Below, piece by piece: positions 1 to 7,213 of a DNA stretch of 16,657 nucleotides. This DNA is from an uncultured Bacteroidales bacterium (lineage in GTDB: Bacteria > Bacteroidota > Bacteroidia > Bacteroidales > UBA932): assembly GCA_945874815.1 (NCBI GenBank), contig CAMCIE010000004.1, forward strand, positions 1 through 16,657, given 5' to 3'. Position 1 is the stretch's first letter; every line of letters begins with the position of its first letter. The position numbers were made by a program, and so were the translations under genes. The notes under the pieces were generated by a model that worked only from the letters and a program-made list of their open reading frames with translations, was not told the origin of the DNA and did not search any database.

Positions 1-5
1 TTTAG

Positions 6-2132
6 GTACCCTGTGGTTCCGAGTATCAGCCTGACAATGCTTTCACTCTCATCCGTTATCTGAGCCGTGAACAGTACGGAAGCACACCTCTGATTTACGG
101 CCAGTATTTCGATGCACCTTATGATATCGAGACTACAAAATACTGGACACCTCTGGGAGACAAATATATAAAGGCAGACGGTCCGGGTGAGATAAAATAC
201 GAGTCTTCCGGAAAAATGCTTTTCCCGAGAATGTGGTCAAATTCCGATCCTAAATATGTGGCTTTCTATGAGTCGTATATGAACGGAGGCGGAAAGAAAG
301 TCCCGGGAGCGGAGCATAAGAAGCCGACTTTCTGGCAGAACCTCAGCTTCTTCTTTGACTACCAGATGAACTGGATGTACTGGCGTTATTTCATGTGGAA
401 CTTTGCCGGCAGGCAGAATGACATCCACAGCCCTTCCCCGGGCGACATCATGGCCGGCAACTGGGAATGCGGAATCCCTGTCATAGACCAGATCCGCCTA
501 GGTGACCAGAGCGATGCTCCGGATTTCCTGAAAGACAACAAGGGCAAGAACCACTATTTCCTTCTTCCTCTGATTCTTGGTCTTATCGGCCTCTTCTTCC
601 AGTTTGCAAAAGACAAGAGAGGCAGTTGGCTCACCTTCCTGCTCTTTTTCATGACAGGAATTGCCATCGTGCTCTATCTCAACCAGCCTCCATATCAGGT
701 CAGGGAAAGGGATTATGCCTATGCCGGATCATTCTATGCCTTTTCAATATGGATTGGCCTTGCAGTCGCTGCAATATTTACATGGATCATGGACTTTGTT
801 TCCCGTAAGGGCAATGCTGAAAAGGCCGGAGTCCCTGCAGCTGCCGCTGTATCCCTCGTGCTTATGGGTGTGCCTGTGCTGATGGCTTGCCAGAACTGGG
901 ACGATCATGACAGGAGCAACCGCCGTACTGCCGTGGAGATGGCGACGAATTACCTTAATTCGGTGGGACAGAATGGAATACTTGTAACTCACGGAGATAA
1001 TGATACCTTCCCGCTCTGGTATGCGCAGGAGGTTGAAGGCATCCGTACTGACGTGCGTATCGTGAATACATCCCTTCTGGGAACAGACTGGCATATCGAC
1101 CAGATGAAATATGCGGTCAACGAATCCGCTCCGCTTCCGCTTTCCGTCGGTCCGAAGCAGTATCTGTACGGAACGAATGACTTCATATATATATATGACA
1201 CGAGGGATTCTGTCTTTGCGCTATCGGATGTCATGAAGGTTTTCAGGCATCCTGAGGCAAAACTTCCGCTGACAAGCGGGAAGAAGGTGGATTATATCAT
1301 GTCCCGCAAATTCATCATCCCTGTCAACAAGGAGAATGTCATCAAATATGGAATCCTTGACGAAAAATATGCTGACATGATTCCGGAAGAGATTATTCTC
1401 AGCATTCCTCCGGACAAGGATTATCTGACCAAGCAGGAGCTCTTCATGCTTGATTTGCTGTCAAATTATCAGTGGGACCGTCCTCTCAACCTTCTGAGCA
1501 TGGGCGGTGACATCAACATCGGCATCAAGGATTATCTCATGTACGAAGGATTCTCGTACAAATTCGTTCCAATCAAGAACAGGATGAAACGGGATGAAAT
1601 CGGTTTTGCAGATCCGGAAGACCTCTACAACAAGATGATGAATGTATTCAAATGGGATGCATTGAAGAGAAATGACTATTTTGTTGATTATCAGAACTTC
1701 TACACATTCTGCGGCGTTCTTTCCCAGAGGCAGCTTTTCGTCAATGCCGCGAAAGAAATGCTCAAGATCGGTGATAAGGAAAGGGCTGAAAAATTGCTTG
1801 ACAAGTGCATGGAATGCGTTCCAGAAGAAGTCTATCCATTGGACATCTCGTACATGGGCTTCTCCAACGAGTTCATGGTCATCGACCTGATTGACCTTTA
1901 TTATATGTGCGGCCGTAATGAAACTGCCCTTGAACTCTCGAGGCGCTTCGTGGAGAAAATCATACAGTCAACTTATTTCTACCTTCAGTACTATGACTAT
2001 GCCAAACATGAGTTCGACATCTGCTACAACTGCCTGCAGTACCTGGCAGAACTCTCGGACGAAAACGGCAACACCGAATTCGGCACAGAAATCCGCGACC
2101 GCTTCAACTCCCTCCTCGACCTCGCCGAATAG
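6..2132 (+). CDS. DUF2723 / TMEM260-like membrane protein, C-terminal part, 5' end missing
   Basis: The reading frame is open from base 6; the first ATG is at 216, but typical family sequence (PDNAF, then YLSREQYG and LIYGQYFDAP) is already readable from about base 30, so 216 is internal. From that ATG I see four likely membrane segments at residues 113-131, 137-155, 172-194 and 206-225, the motif QPPYQVRERDYAYAGSF at 157-173, then a soluble region with NGILVTHGDNDTFPLWY (253-269) and a TPR-like helical C-terminus. Family knowledge: DUF2723 proteins are large Bacteroidota membrane proteins related to TMEM260, a protein O-mannosyltransferase of the GT-C type. The catalytic N-terminal half would lie upstream of this window. 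Inference: an inner-membrane glycosyltransferase-like protein, substrate unknown. Odd: an in-frame TAG sits at bases 3-5, so the gene is either truncated or damaged by a contig-edge error. Confidence 0.8.
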   Translation, partial: VPCGSEYQPDNAFTLIRYLSREQYGSTPLIYGQYFDAPYDIETTKYWTPLGDKYIKADGPGEIKYESSGKMLFPRMWSNSDPKYVAFYESYMNGGGKKVPGAEHKKPTFWQNLSFFFDYQMNWMYWRYFMWNFAGRQNDIHSPSPGDIMAGNWECGIPVIDQIRLGDQSDAPDFLKDNKGKNHYFLLPLILGLIGLFFQFAKDKRGSWLTFLLFFMTGIAIVLYLNQPPYQVRERDYAYAGSFYAFSIWIGLAVAAIFTWIMDFVSRKGNAEKAGVPAAAAVSLVLMGVPVLMACQNWDDHDRSNRRTAVEMATNYLNSVGQNGILVTHGDNDTFPLWYAQEVEGIRTDVRIVNTSLLGTDWHIDQMKYAVNESAPLPLSVGPKQYLYGTNDFIYIYDTRDSVFALSDVMKVFRHPEAKLPLTSGKKVDYIMSRKFIIPVNKENVIKYGILDEKYADMIPEEIILSIPPDKDYLTKQELFMLDLLSNYQWDRPLNLLSMGGDINIGIKDYLMYEGFSYKFVPIKNRMKRDEIGFADPEDLYNKMMNVFKWDALKRNDYFVDYQNFYTFCGVLSQRQLFVNAAKEMLKIGDKERAEKLLDKCMECVPEEVYPLDISYMGFSNEFMVIDLIDLYYMCGRNETALELSRRFVEKIIQSTYFYLQYYDYAKHEFDICYNCLQYLAELSDENGNTEFGTEIRDRFNSLLDLAE

Positions 2133-2163
2133 CGTGAGGAGGGATCAGAAGCCTACCTTCTGA
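2109..2163. terminator. two adjacent inverted repeats at a convergent gene end
   Basis: A 9-bp perfect repeat, TCCCTCCTC (2109-2117) with GAGGAGGGA (2136-2144), spans the stop codon of the rightward gene. Directly next to it, TCAGAAG (2145-2151) and CTTCTGA (2157-2163) form a 7-bp perfect stem with a 5-nt loop over the stop codon of the leftward gene. Neither has a clear T-tract. The place between two convergent genes suggests a bidirectional termination or RNA 3'-end protection element. That role is inferred. Confidence 0.45.
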
Positions 2164-3088
2164 GCCGAACGACAACACTCAGCGGAAGGAGCTTGCCGAA
2201 AGAATCTTTCAGGACGAGCTCCCCGCTGTCAAGCGACTTGAAGGAAGTGCCCTGACAGAAGTTCTGGCGCACCATGGTCTCGCCCAGGACGGCGGAGAAT
2301 CCGTTTGAGTAGAGGTTGAGAACCATGAAACTGTCCTGCGGGGCGAGAATTGAACTGACGCATTTGAGCATGTCGTTCAGACATTCGTCAAGCTTCCATT
2401 TTTCACCGTCAGGCCCGTGGCCGTACGCAGGGGGGTCCAGGATGATACCCTGATATATATTTCCCCTCTTTGCTTCGCGCCTTGCGAATTTCAGGGCATC
2501 CTCTACAATCCAGCGGATGTTGTCCATGCCGCTTTTCTCCATATTGCCCCTTGCCCAGGTGACAACCTGACGGACTGAGTCAAGATGTGTGACGTCGGAC
2601 CCTGCCGCCTTTGCCGCAAGGGAAGCGGCACCCGTGTAGGCAAAGAGATTGAGCACCTTGGGTTTAGGTGCTCCGTTCTGCTGGGCCTTCTGCACAAGTT
2701 CGGAGGTCTGACGATAGATATATTCCCAGTTTGAAGACTGCTCCGGAAAGACTCCCACGTGCTTGAATGACGTTAGCCCGAGGCGGAGAGAAAAATCAAG
2801 GCCCGGTTGGTCGCCTTTGTACCGGATATACCACTGGTCATCCATTTTTCTTCTCCTTTCCCATGTGCCGCTGTCTTCTTTTCCTGCTTTCCCGAAGCCG
2901 GCTCCGGTATGGAAGCGGGTGTGAATCATCTTGTTCCACTGTTCATCGGACATGGATTTATCCCAAAGTGCCTTTGGCTCGGGACGGGCCATGACATAGT
3001 TGCCGAACCTTTCCAATTTTTCGAAATTGCCACAATCTAGCAGCTGGTAATCCTTCCAGAATTCTCCCGGATATTCTATGGTCATCAT
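2153..3088 (-). CDS. RlmI-like class I SAM-dependent methyltransferase
   Basis: The protein has a Rossmann methyltransferase core: SAM-binding motif I VLNLFAYTGAASLAA near residues 145-159, an acidic residue in HLDSV near 168-172, and the catalytic motif LDPPAYGHGPDG at about 217-228. The DPPAYG motif and overall layout match the RlmI/RlmK (Methyltrans_SAM) group, which methylates cytosine or guanine bases in 23S rRNA. It is shorter than E. coli RlmI (about 396 aa) and shows no obvious N-terminal PUA domain, so the exact RNA target is open. Start choice: the open frame begins at TTG 3100, but two consecutive ATG codons follow at 3088 and 3085; I take 3088 (311 aa). It is a single-gene unit, divergent from pgk and convergent with the DUF2723 gene. 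Likely cytoplasmic rRNA modification enzyme. Confidence 0.85.
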   Translation of the reverse strand: MMTIEYPGEFWKDYQLLDCGNFEKLERFGNYVMARPEPKALWDKSMSDEQWNKMIHTRFHTGAGFGKAGKEDSGTWERRRKMDDQWYIRYKGDQPGLDFSLRLGLTSFKHVGVFPEQSSNWEYIYRQTSELVQKAQQNGAPKPKVLNLFAYTGAASLAAKAAGSDVTHLDSVRQVVTWARGNMEKSGMDNIRWIVEDALKFARREAKRGNIYQGIILDPPAYGHGPDGEKWKLDECLNDMLKCVSSILAPQDSFMVLNLYSNGFSAVLGETMVRQNFCQGTSFKSLDSGELVLKDSFGKLLPLSVVVRLRR

Positions 3089-3140
3089 ATAATTATTCAA
3101 AATTAGCTACCGTACCCGTGCACGGTTGTATTTGCTCCTG

Positions 3141-3174
3141 CAAAGATAGGTTAATTTATTGTATTTCCCCGAAA
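3141..3174 (-). promoter_or_regulatory. probable promoter of the methyltransferase gene
   Basis: Read on the minus strand, TATCTTTG (3148 to 3141, followed by C) matches the Bacteroidota -7 box TAnnTTTG exactly. A weak -33-like TTTC lies at 3174-3171 after a 22-bp spacer. A start site near 3134 would give a leader of roughly 45 nt to ATG 3088. The -33 box is imperfect. The leader would contain the 10-bp palindrome CCGTGCACGG (3116-3125). Confidence 0.45.
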
Positions 3175-3187
3175 TTTACTAAATTTG
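3159..3187 (+). promoter_or_regulatory. probable pgk promoter
   Basis: TAAATTTG at 3180-3187, followed by C, is an exact match to the Bacteroidota -7 box TAnnTTTG. TTG at 3159-3161, 18 bp upstream, can serve as the -33 box. The start site would lie near 3194, about 60 nt before the pgk ATG. It overlaps the opposite-strand promoter by about 16 bp. Assigned by motif only. Confidence 0.55.
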
Positions 3188-3256
3188 CCGGGATAAATGA
3201 ATTGTGGTCCGTACAATACGGCACTAACGGAAATTATTTTATAACACATAAGCATT

Positions 3257-4510
3257 ATGCAACAGCACATTGACACTTACGACTTTGCCGGCAAAAAGGC
3301 AATTGTCAGAGTTGACTTCAACGTTCCATTGAACGAGAAGATGGAAATCACAGATGACACCCGAATCAGGGCAGCAATCCCTACACTCAAGAAGGTTCTT
3401 GAAAAAGGCGGATCGCTCATCATCATGTCTCACCTCGGACGTCCTAAGGGAGTAACAGAGAAATTCTCTCTCCGCCACATCCTCGGCCGTGTTGAGGAAC
3501 TCCTCGGAGCCCCTGTGAAATTTGCAGAGGACTGCCAGGCTGCTGACGAGCAGGTAGCTGCTCTCAAACCAGGTGAGGTGCTTGTACTTGAGAACCTCCG
3601 TTTCTATGCAGAAGAGGAAGGAAAGCCAAGAGGTCTCGCAGAGGATGCTACAGATGAAGAGAAGAAGGCTGCCAAGGCTGCTGTGAAAGAGAGCCAGAAA
3701 GCATTTGTGAAGAAGCTCGCTTCTTATGCTGACTGCTACATCAACGACGCATTCGGAACAGCTCACCGTGCACACGCATCTACAGCTCTCATCGCAGAGT
3801 ACTTCCCTGAGGATAAGATGTTCGGTTATGTGATGGAAGGAGAGATCAAGGCTATCGACCGCGTTCTCAACAATCCTGAGCACCCTGTAACAGCTATCAT
3901 CGGCGGAGCAAAGGTATCCTCAAAGATTGGTATCATCGAGCACCTCTTCGATGCAGTTGACAACATGATCATCGGTGGCGGTATGGTCTATACCTTCATC
4001 AAGGCTCAGGGTGGCAAGATCGGTAAATCCCTCTGCGAGGATGACCAGATGGAGCTTGCTCTCAACATCATGAAGAAAGCTGAGGAAAAAGGCGTTAAAC
4101 TCTTCCTTTCTAAAGAGGTTGTAATCGCTGACGCTTTCTCAAACGATGCAAACACCAAGATCTGCCTCAACAGCGAGATTCCTGACGAGTGGGAAGGCGT
4201 TGATGCTGCTCCAAGCACACTCGCAACTTGGGAGGAGGTTATCATGAAGTCAAAGACCATCCTCTGGAACGGCCCTGTAGGAGTATTTGAGATTCCTGCA
4301 TTCGCAAAAGGTACCAACAGAGTGGCTGAAATGCTTGCAAAAGCAACTGAAGCTGGCGCATTTACCCTCGTAGGTGGCGGTGACTCTGTGGCAGCCGTAA
4401 CTCAGATGGGCTTCGCAAACAAGGTAAGCTACGTATCTACCGGTGGTGGTGCAATGCTCGAATACCTCGAAGGCAAAGTTCTCCCAGGTATCGCAGCTAT
4501 CAGAAAATAA
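3257..4510 (+). CDS. pgk: phosphoglycerate kinase
   Basis: Phosphoglycerate kinase transfers phosphate from 1,3-bisphosphoglycerate to ADP in glycolysis, and the reverse in gluconeogenesis; it is cytoplasmic. The whole family pattern is visible in 417 aa: RVDFNVPL (18-25), DDTRIR (33-38), SHLGRPKG (58-65), LENLRF (111-116), [15 protein letters not shown] (162-176), GGAKVSSKI (216-224), WNGPVGVFE (337-345) and the nucleotide-loop region LVGGGDS (371-377), ending in [14 protein letters not shown]. An acidic and lysine-rich segment at about 118-152 lengthens it slightly over the usual 390-400 aa; I believe this is common in Bacteroidota enzymes. The ATG at 3257 starts directly before the first conserved beta strand. 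No Shine-Dalgarno is seen; the leader is A/T-rich. It stands as a single-gene unit with its own promoter and terminator. Confidence 0.98.
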   Translation: MQQHIDTYDFAGKKAIVRVDFNVPLNEKMEITDDTRIRAAIPTLKKVLEKGGSLIIMSHLGRPKGVTEKFSLRHILGRVEELLGAPVKFAEDCQAADEQVAALKPGEVLVLENLRFYAEEEGKPRGLAEDATDEEKKAAKAAVKESQKAFVKKLASYADCYINDAFGTAHRAHASTALIAEYFPEDKMFGYVMEGEIKAIDRVLNNPEHPVTAIIGGAKVSSKIGIIEHLFDAVDNMIIGGGMVYTFIKAQGGKIGKSLCEDDQMELALNIMKKAEEKGVKLFLSKEVVIADAFSNDANTKICLNSEIPDEWEGVDAAPSTLATWEEVIMKSKTILWNGPVGVFEIPAFAKGTNRVAEMLAKATEAGAFTLVGGGDSVAAVTQMGFANKVSYVSTGGGAMLEYLEGKVLPGIAAIRK

Positions 4511-4526
4511 TCTGACAAACGACGAC

Positions 4527-4575
4527 AATGAGGCTGGAAGATTTATTTTCCGGCCTCATTATTTGTTATTTTTGC
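4527..4575 (+). terminator. intrinsic terminator after pgk
   Basis: AATGAGGCTGGAA (4527-4539) pairs with TTCCGGCCTCATT (4548-4560), giving a 13-bp stem with one G-T wobble and an 8-nt loop. A T-rich stretch (ATTTGTTATTTTTG) follows. It begins 16 bp after the pgk stop codon. This is a standard intrinsic terminator. Confidence 0.85.
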
Positions 4576-4594
4576 GCACATTGAATTATCTTTG
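4562..4594 (+). promoter_or_regulatory. probable lgt promoter with a duplicated -7 motif
   Basis: TATCTTTG at 4587-4594 (followed by C) matches TAnnTTTG, with TTTG at 4562-4565 as the -33 box after a 21-bp spacer. A second match, TATTTTTG, lies at 4567-4574. Both belong to a direct repeat TTTGCGCAC at 4571-4579 and 4591-4599, exactly 20 bp apart. The downstream box would leave a leader of only about 15 nt before the lgt ATG. The promoter overlaps the T-rich tail of the pgk terminator. Confidence 0.55.
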
Positions 4595-4614
4595 CGCACT
4601 TATTATTTTATTTT

Positions 4615-5499
4615 ATGCTGGAAACCTTATTCATAAATTGGCACATGAATCCGGAGCTGTTTCATATCGGCCCGCTTTCAATTCGTTGGTATTCAATTCT
4701 TTTCGTGTCCGGGTTCATCCTTGGGTGGTTCATATTCAAGTGGTTTTTCCAGCGGGAGAAAATATCGACTGACCTACTGGATCCTCTTTTGTACACTCTG
4801 CTGATCGGTACGATTGTAGGAGCCCGCCTCGGACACTGTATATTCTATCAGCCGGATTATTATTTTGGCAGCTGGCAGGGATTCTGGGAAATCTTCATGC
4901 CTTGGAAAGGGGGACTTGCAAGCCATGGCGGCACGATAGCCCTGTTCATCGCGATGATATGGTTTGCACATCATTACGGCCGTAAGAATGATTTCGATTT
5001 TGTCTGGATTCTTGACCATCTCTGCATTGCAGTGTGCTTTGCTGCAACTTTTATCAGGTTGGGAAACCTCTGCAATTCAGAAATTTATGGTGATGTCACC
5101 AATCTTCCATGGGGCTTCATCTTCGAGCTTCGCGGAGAAACCGAGCCGAAACATCCGACTCAGTTATATGAGGCTCTCAGCTATCTGATTCTTGGATTCG
5201 TACTCCTTTGGATGTACAGGTACAAGTTGGACAAGATTTACAGAGGCACATTCATCGGTATCTTCTTCATCGTACTTTTCGGAATGCGTTTCCTTATAGA
5301 ATTCATCAAGGAACCGCAGGTTGGATTCGAGGAAACTATGGCTTTGAACATGGGACAGATTCTCAGTATTCCGTTCATTCTCATAGGTGTCGGCTTCCTG
5401 GTTTACGCCTTCGTCCGCAAGGTGCCGGCAGCTGCGGTTCACCCTCAGAAACTCAAGTCTGAACCGACTCATTTTGTCAGGCCGACTAATTTAAAATAG
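4615..5499 (+). CDS. lgt: phosphatidylglycerol--prolipoprotein diacylglyceryl transferase
   Basis: Lgt is the inner-membrane enzyme that moves diacylglycerol from phosphatidylglycerol to the lipobox cysteine of prolipoproteins, the first step of lipoprotein maturation. Seen in 294 aa: an N-terminal block IGPLSIRWYSILFVSGF (18-34), VGARLGHCIFYQPDYY (68-83), the conserved GGLASHGG (99-106, His104), the family signature RLGNLCNSEIYG (148-159), HPTQLYEA (180-187), and MRFLIEFIKEPQ (224-235) carrying the C-terminal essential-type arginine. Several hydrophobic segments fit a seven-helix protein. Length is normal. The ATG is preceded by a very A/T-rich leader without Shine-Dalgarno. A hairpin on each side makes it a single-gene transcript. 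Two clients are encoded in this window: the efflux adaptor and GldH. Confidence 0.96.
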   Translation: MLETLFINWHMNPELFHIGPLSIRWYSILFVSGFILGWFIFKWFFQREKISTDLLDPLLYTLLIGTIVGARLGHCIFYQPDYYFGSWQGFWEIFMPWKGGLASHGGTIALFIAMIWFAHHYGRKNDFDFVWILDHLCIAVCFAATFIRLGNLCNSEIYGDVTNLPWGFIFELRGETEPKHPTQLYEALSYLILGFVLLWMYRYKLDKIYRGTFIGIFFIVLFGMRFLIEFIKEPQVGFEETMALNMGQILSIPFILIGVGFLVYAFVRKVPAAAVHPQKLKSEPTHFVRPTNLK

Positions 5500-5527
5500 G
5501 GTTCCGGATTCGTCTAAATGACAGTTC

Positions 5528-5575
5528 AAATTATCCCATTTGGCTCCAGTAGTCGCCAAATGGGATAATTTTGGT
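5528..5575 (+). terminator. very strong hairpin terminator after lgt
   Basis: AAATTATCCCATTTGGC (5528-5544) and GCCAAATGGGATAATTT (5555-5571) form a perfect 17-bp stem with a 10-nt loop, followed by a short T run (four T, ending 5572). The stem's A-rich left arm would give a T-tract on the other strand too, so it may work in both directions. It starts 28 bp after the lgt stop. Confidence 0.85.
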
Positions 5576-5582
5576 CAGATAT

Positions 5583-5613
5583 TATGAAACTGAATATTAT
5601 GGCTTATATTTTG
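5583..5613 (+). promoter_or_regulatory. weak candidate promoter for the efflux operon
   Basis: TATATTTTG at 5605-5613 resembles the -7 box TAnnTTTG but has one extra base between TA and TTTG. TATG at 5583-5586, 18 bp upstream, is a one-mismatch -33 box. An 8-bp direct repeat ATATTATG (5579-5586 and 5594-5601) surrounds this area and could be an operator. The match is poor and the real promoter may lie elsewhere in 5572-5664. Confidence 0.25.
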
Positions 5614-5664
5614 CAGCCTTCCCGCCGCTTTGAAAAATTTAACAATAACAGGTAAAAATAAAAG

Positions 5665-7194
5665 ATGAAAAAATTAGTGGTTTTTACAGTAATTTCATCC
5701 GCCGTCCTTTTTTTCTCTGCTTCAGTGAATGCACAGCAGAAGACAAAAAAGGGTGAAGAGGCGCCAAAGACGGAGACACAGCTTCTGCTTGAGAAGGCAG
5801 AGACTGCTGATTCCCCGCTTGTAATTACATTGGATCAGGCACTTCAGATTGCCTTGAGTGAAAACATATCGGTGAAAGTCGCCGATAAGGAAATTGAAAG
5901 GACGGAATATGCCAAGAAAGGCACTTACGCGTCCCTCTTCCCGCAGATTGATATCTCCGGTGCATATCAGAGAACAATCAAGAAGCAGGTTATGTACATG
6001 GATTTTGATATGAGCTCACTTGGCGGTGGTGCCGGATCGGGTTCCGAAGAAGGTGCTGGAGAAGGAGCCGGAGACGGCGAAGGTGATATTCAGATACCTG
6101 AAGGAGCTGGTGAAGAATCAGGTGCAGGTGCTATGGCAAATGGAATGGAAGTCGGCCGCTGGAACACCTGGAGCGCAGGAGTAAGCGCAGCAATGCCAAT
6201 TGTCAACGCACAGCTTTGGGAGAGCATCAAAGTGTCCGGCAAAAGCGTGGAGCTTGCTGTCGAAAAAGCACGTGCGTCAAGGCTTGACATGGTGTCGCAG
6301 GTGAAGAGCGCATATTTTGCCACCCTTCTCGCAAAAGAGGCATTTGACGTTTACAAGCAGGTGTATGAAAACGCTGTAAGCAACTATGAAGAAGCTCAGA
6401 AGAAGTACAATGCCCAGAAATGTTCGGAGTTGGAGCTTACAAGGGCAAAGACCACTGTTGCCAATGCCATTCCGAACGTTTACAGCGCAGAAAGCAATGT
6501 CATTCTGTCACTTTGGCAGTTGAAGGCTGTCATGGGTGTTGACCTTGATCTTAACATTGACGTTGCAGGTGCTCTGGAGGACTATTCAACCGAAATGATG
6601 CGTGATATCAATGAAGCTGAAGGCCTCGATCTTTCAAACAACACCACAATGCGTCAGCTCGCAATTCAGGCAGAGCAGCTTGCAAGCTCCATCAGGGTTC
6701 AGAAATTCGCCAACATTCCGACCCTCTCGCTTGGTTTCAACTTCAGTATGAACGCCATGACCAATGACTTCAACTTCAGCCAGTACAGATGGACTCCTTA
6801 CTCTTACGTGGGACTCAGCCTGAGCATTCCGGTATTTGCCGGCGGAAAGAGATATCAGGCCATCAGACAGGCAAAGAACCAGTACGAGCAGGTTCAGCTG
6901 CAGACAACCAACACCGAGCGTCAGCTCAAGATTGCCATCAGGCAGAGCCTCAATACAATGGAGACCAGCATGAAGACATACTATTCGTCTGTCGAAGCAG
7001 TCAAGATGGCTCAGAAAGCTTATGACATAGCTGAGAAATCATATCAGGTCGGACGCAGCACGCTAATCGAGCTCAACGACGCACAGCTTGCACTTACACA
7101 GGCAAAACTTGCTCAGAGTCAGGCGGTTTATAATTTCGTCACTGCCAAGGCGCAGCTGGAGAATACATTGGGTCAGGATTTCATAGAAGAATAA
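5665..7194 (+). CDS. TolC-family outer membrane efflux protein
   Basis: This is the outer-membrane channel of a tripartite RND pump. A signal peptide is clear (residues 1-23, MKKL then a hydrophobic core, ending VNA). The mature part begins with LVITLDQALQIALSENISVKVADKEIE (54-80), the first family helix, and ends with the second internal repeat, with YQVGRSTLIELNDAQLAL and AKLAQSQAVYNFVTAKAQLENTLGQ, typical of the outer membrane efflux protein (OEP) fold. Length 509 aa is normal to slightly long. Odd: residues 117-160 are an acidic glycine-rich, low-complexity insert in the place where the first outer-membrane beta hairpin is expected. It is first in an operon with the adaptor, permease and a PII-like gene, the usual Bacteroidota order. 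Start at ATG 5665 is fixed by the signal peptide; the leader is A-rich. Confidence 0.93.
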   Translation: MKKLVVFTVISSAVLFFSASVNAQQKTKKGEEAPKTETQLLLEKAETADSPLVITLDQALQIALSENISVKVADKEIERTEYAKKGTYASLFPQIDISGAYQRTIKKQVMYMDFDMSSLGGGAGSGSEEGAGEGAGDGEGDIQIPEGAGEESGAGAMANGMEVGRWNTWSAGVSAAMPIVNAQLWESIKVSGKSVELAVEKARASRLDMVSQVKSAYFATLLAKEAFDVYKQVYENAVSNYEEAQKKYNAQKCSELELTRAKTTVANAIPNVYSAESNVILSLWQLKAVMGVDLDLNIDVAGALEDYSTEMMRDINEAEGLDLSNNTTMRQLAIQAEQLASSIRVQKFANIPTLSLGFNFSMNAMTNDFNFSQYRWTPYSYVGLSLSIPVFAGGKRYQAIRQAKNQYEQVQLQTTNTERQLKIAIRQSLNTMETSMKTYYSSVEAVKMAQKAYDIAEKSYQVGRSTLIELNDAQLALTQAKLAQSQAVYNFVTAKAQLENTLGQDFIEE

Positions 7195-7199
7195 TTAAT

Positions 7200-7205
7200 A
7201 AGGAG
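7200..7205 (+). promoter_or_regulatory. Shine-Dalgarno-like ribosome binding site of the adaptor gene
   Basis: AAGGAG lies 8 nt before the ATG at 7214. Most other starts here lack such a site, so this one stands out. It may raise translation of the adaptor inside the operon. Confidence 0.6.
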
Positions 7206-7213
7206 AAACATAC

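Noticed and set aside
1183..1197. Run of alternating TA bases in the DUF2723 gene
   Set aside because: It simply encodes a YIYIYD stretch in frame; no sign of a regulatory or phase-variable role.
3239..3883. 214-aa open frame on the minus strand opposite the 5' half of pgk
   Set aside because: It is an antisense shadow of a highly conserved gene. Its protein has no recognisable motif, and the plus frame carries full phosphoglycerate kinase signatures.
4443..4772. 109-aa plus-strand open frame bridging pgk and lgt
   Set aside because: It reads through the end of pgk, its terminator, and the lgt start in another frame. Lgt's own frame has the conserved motifs.
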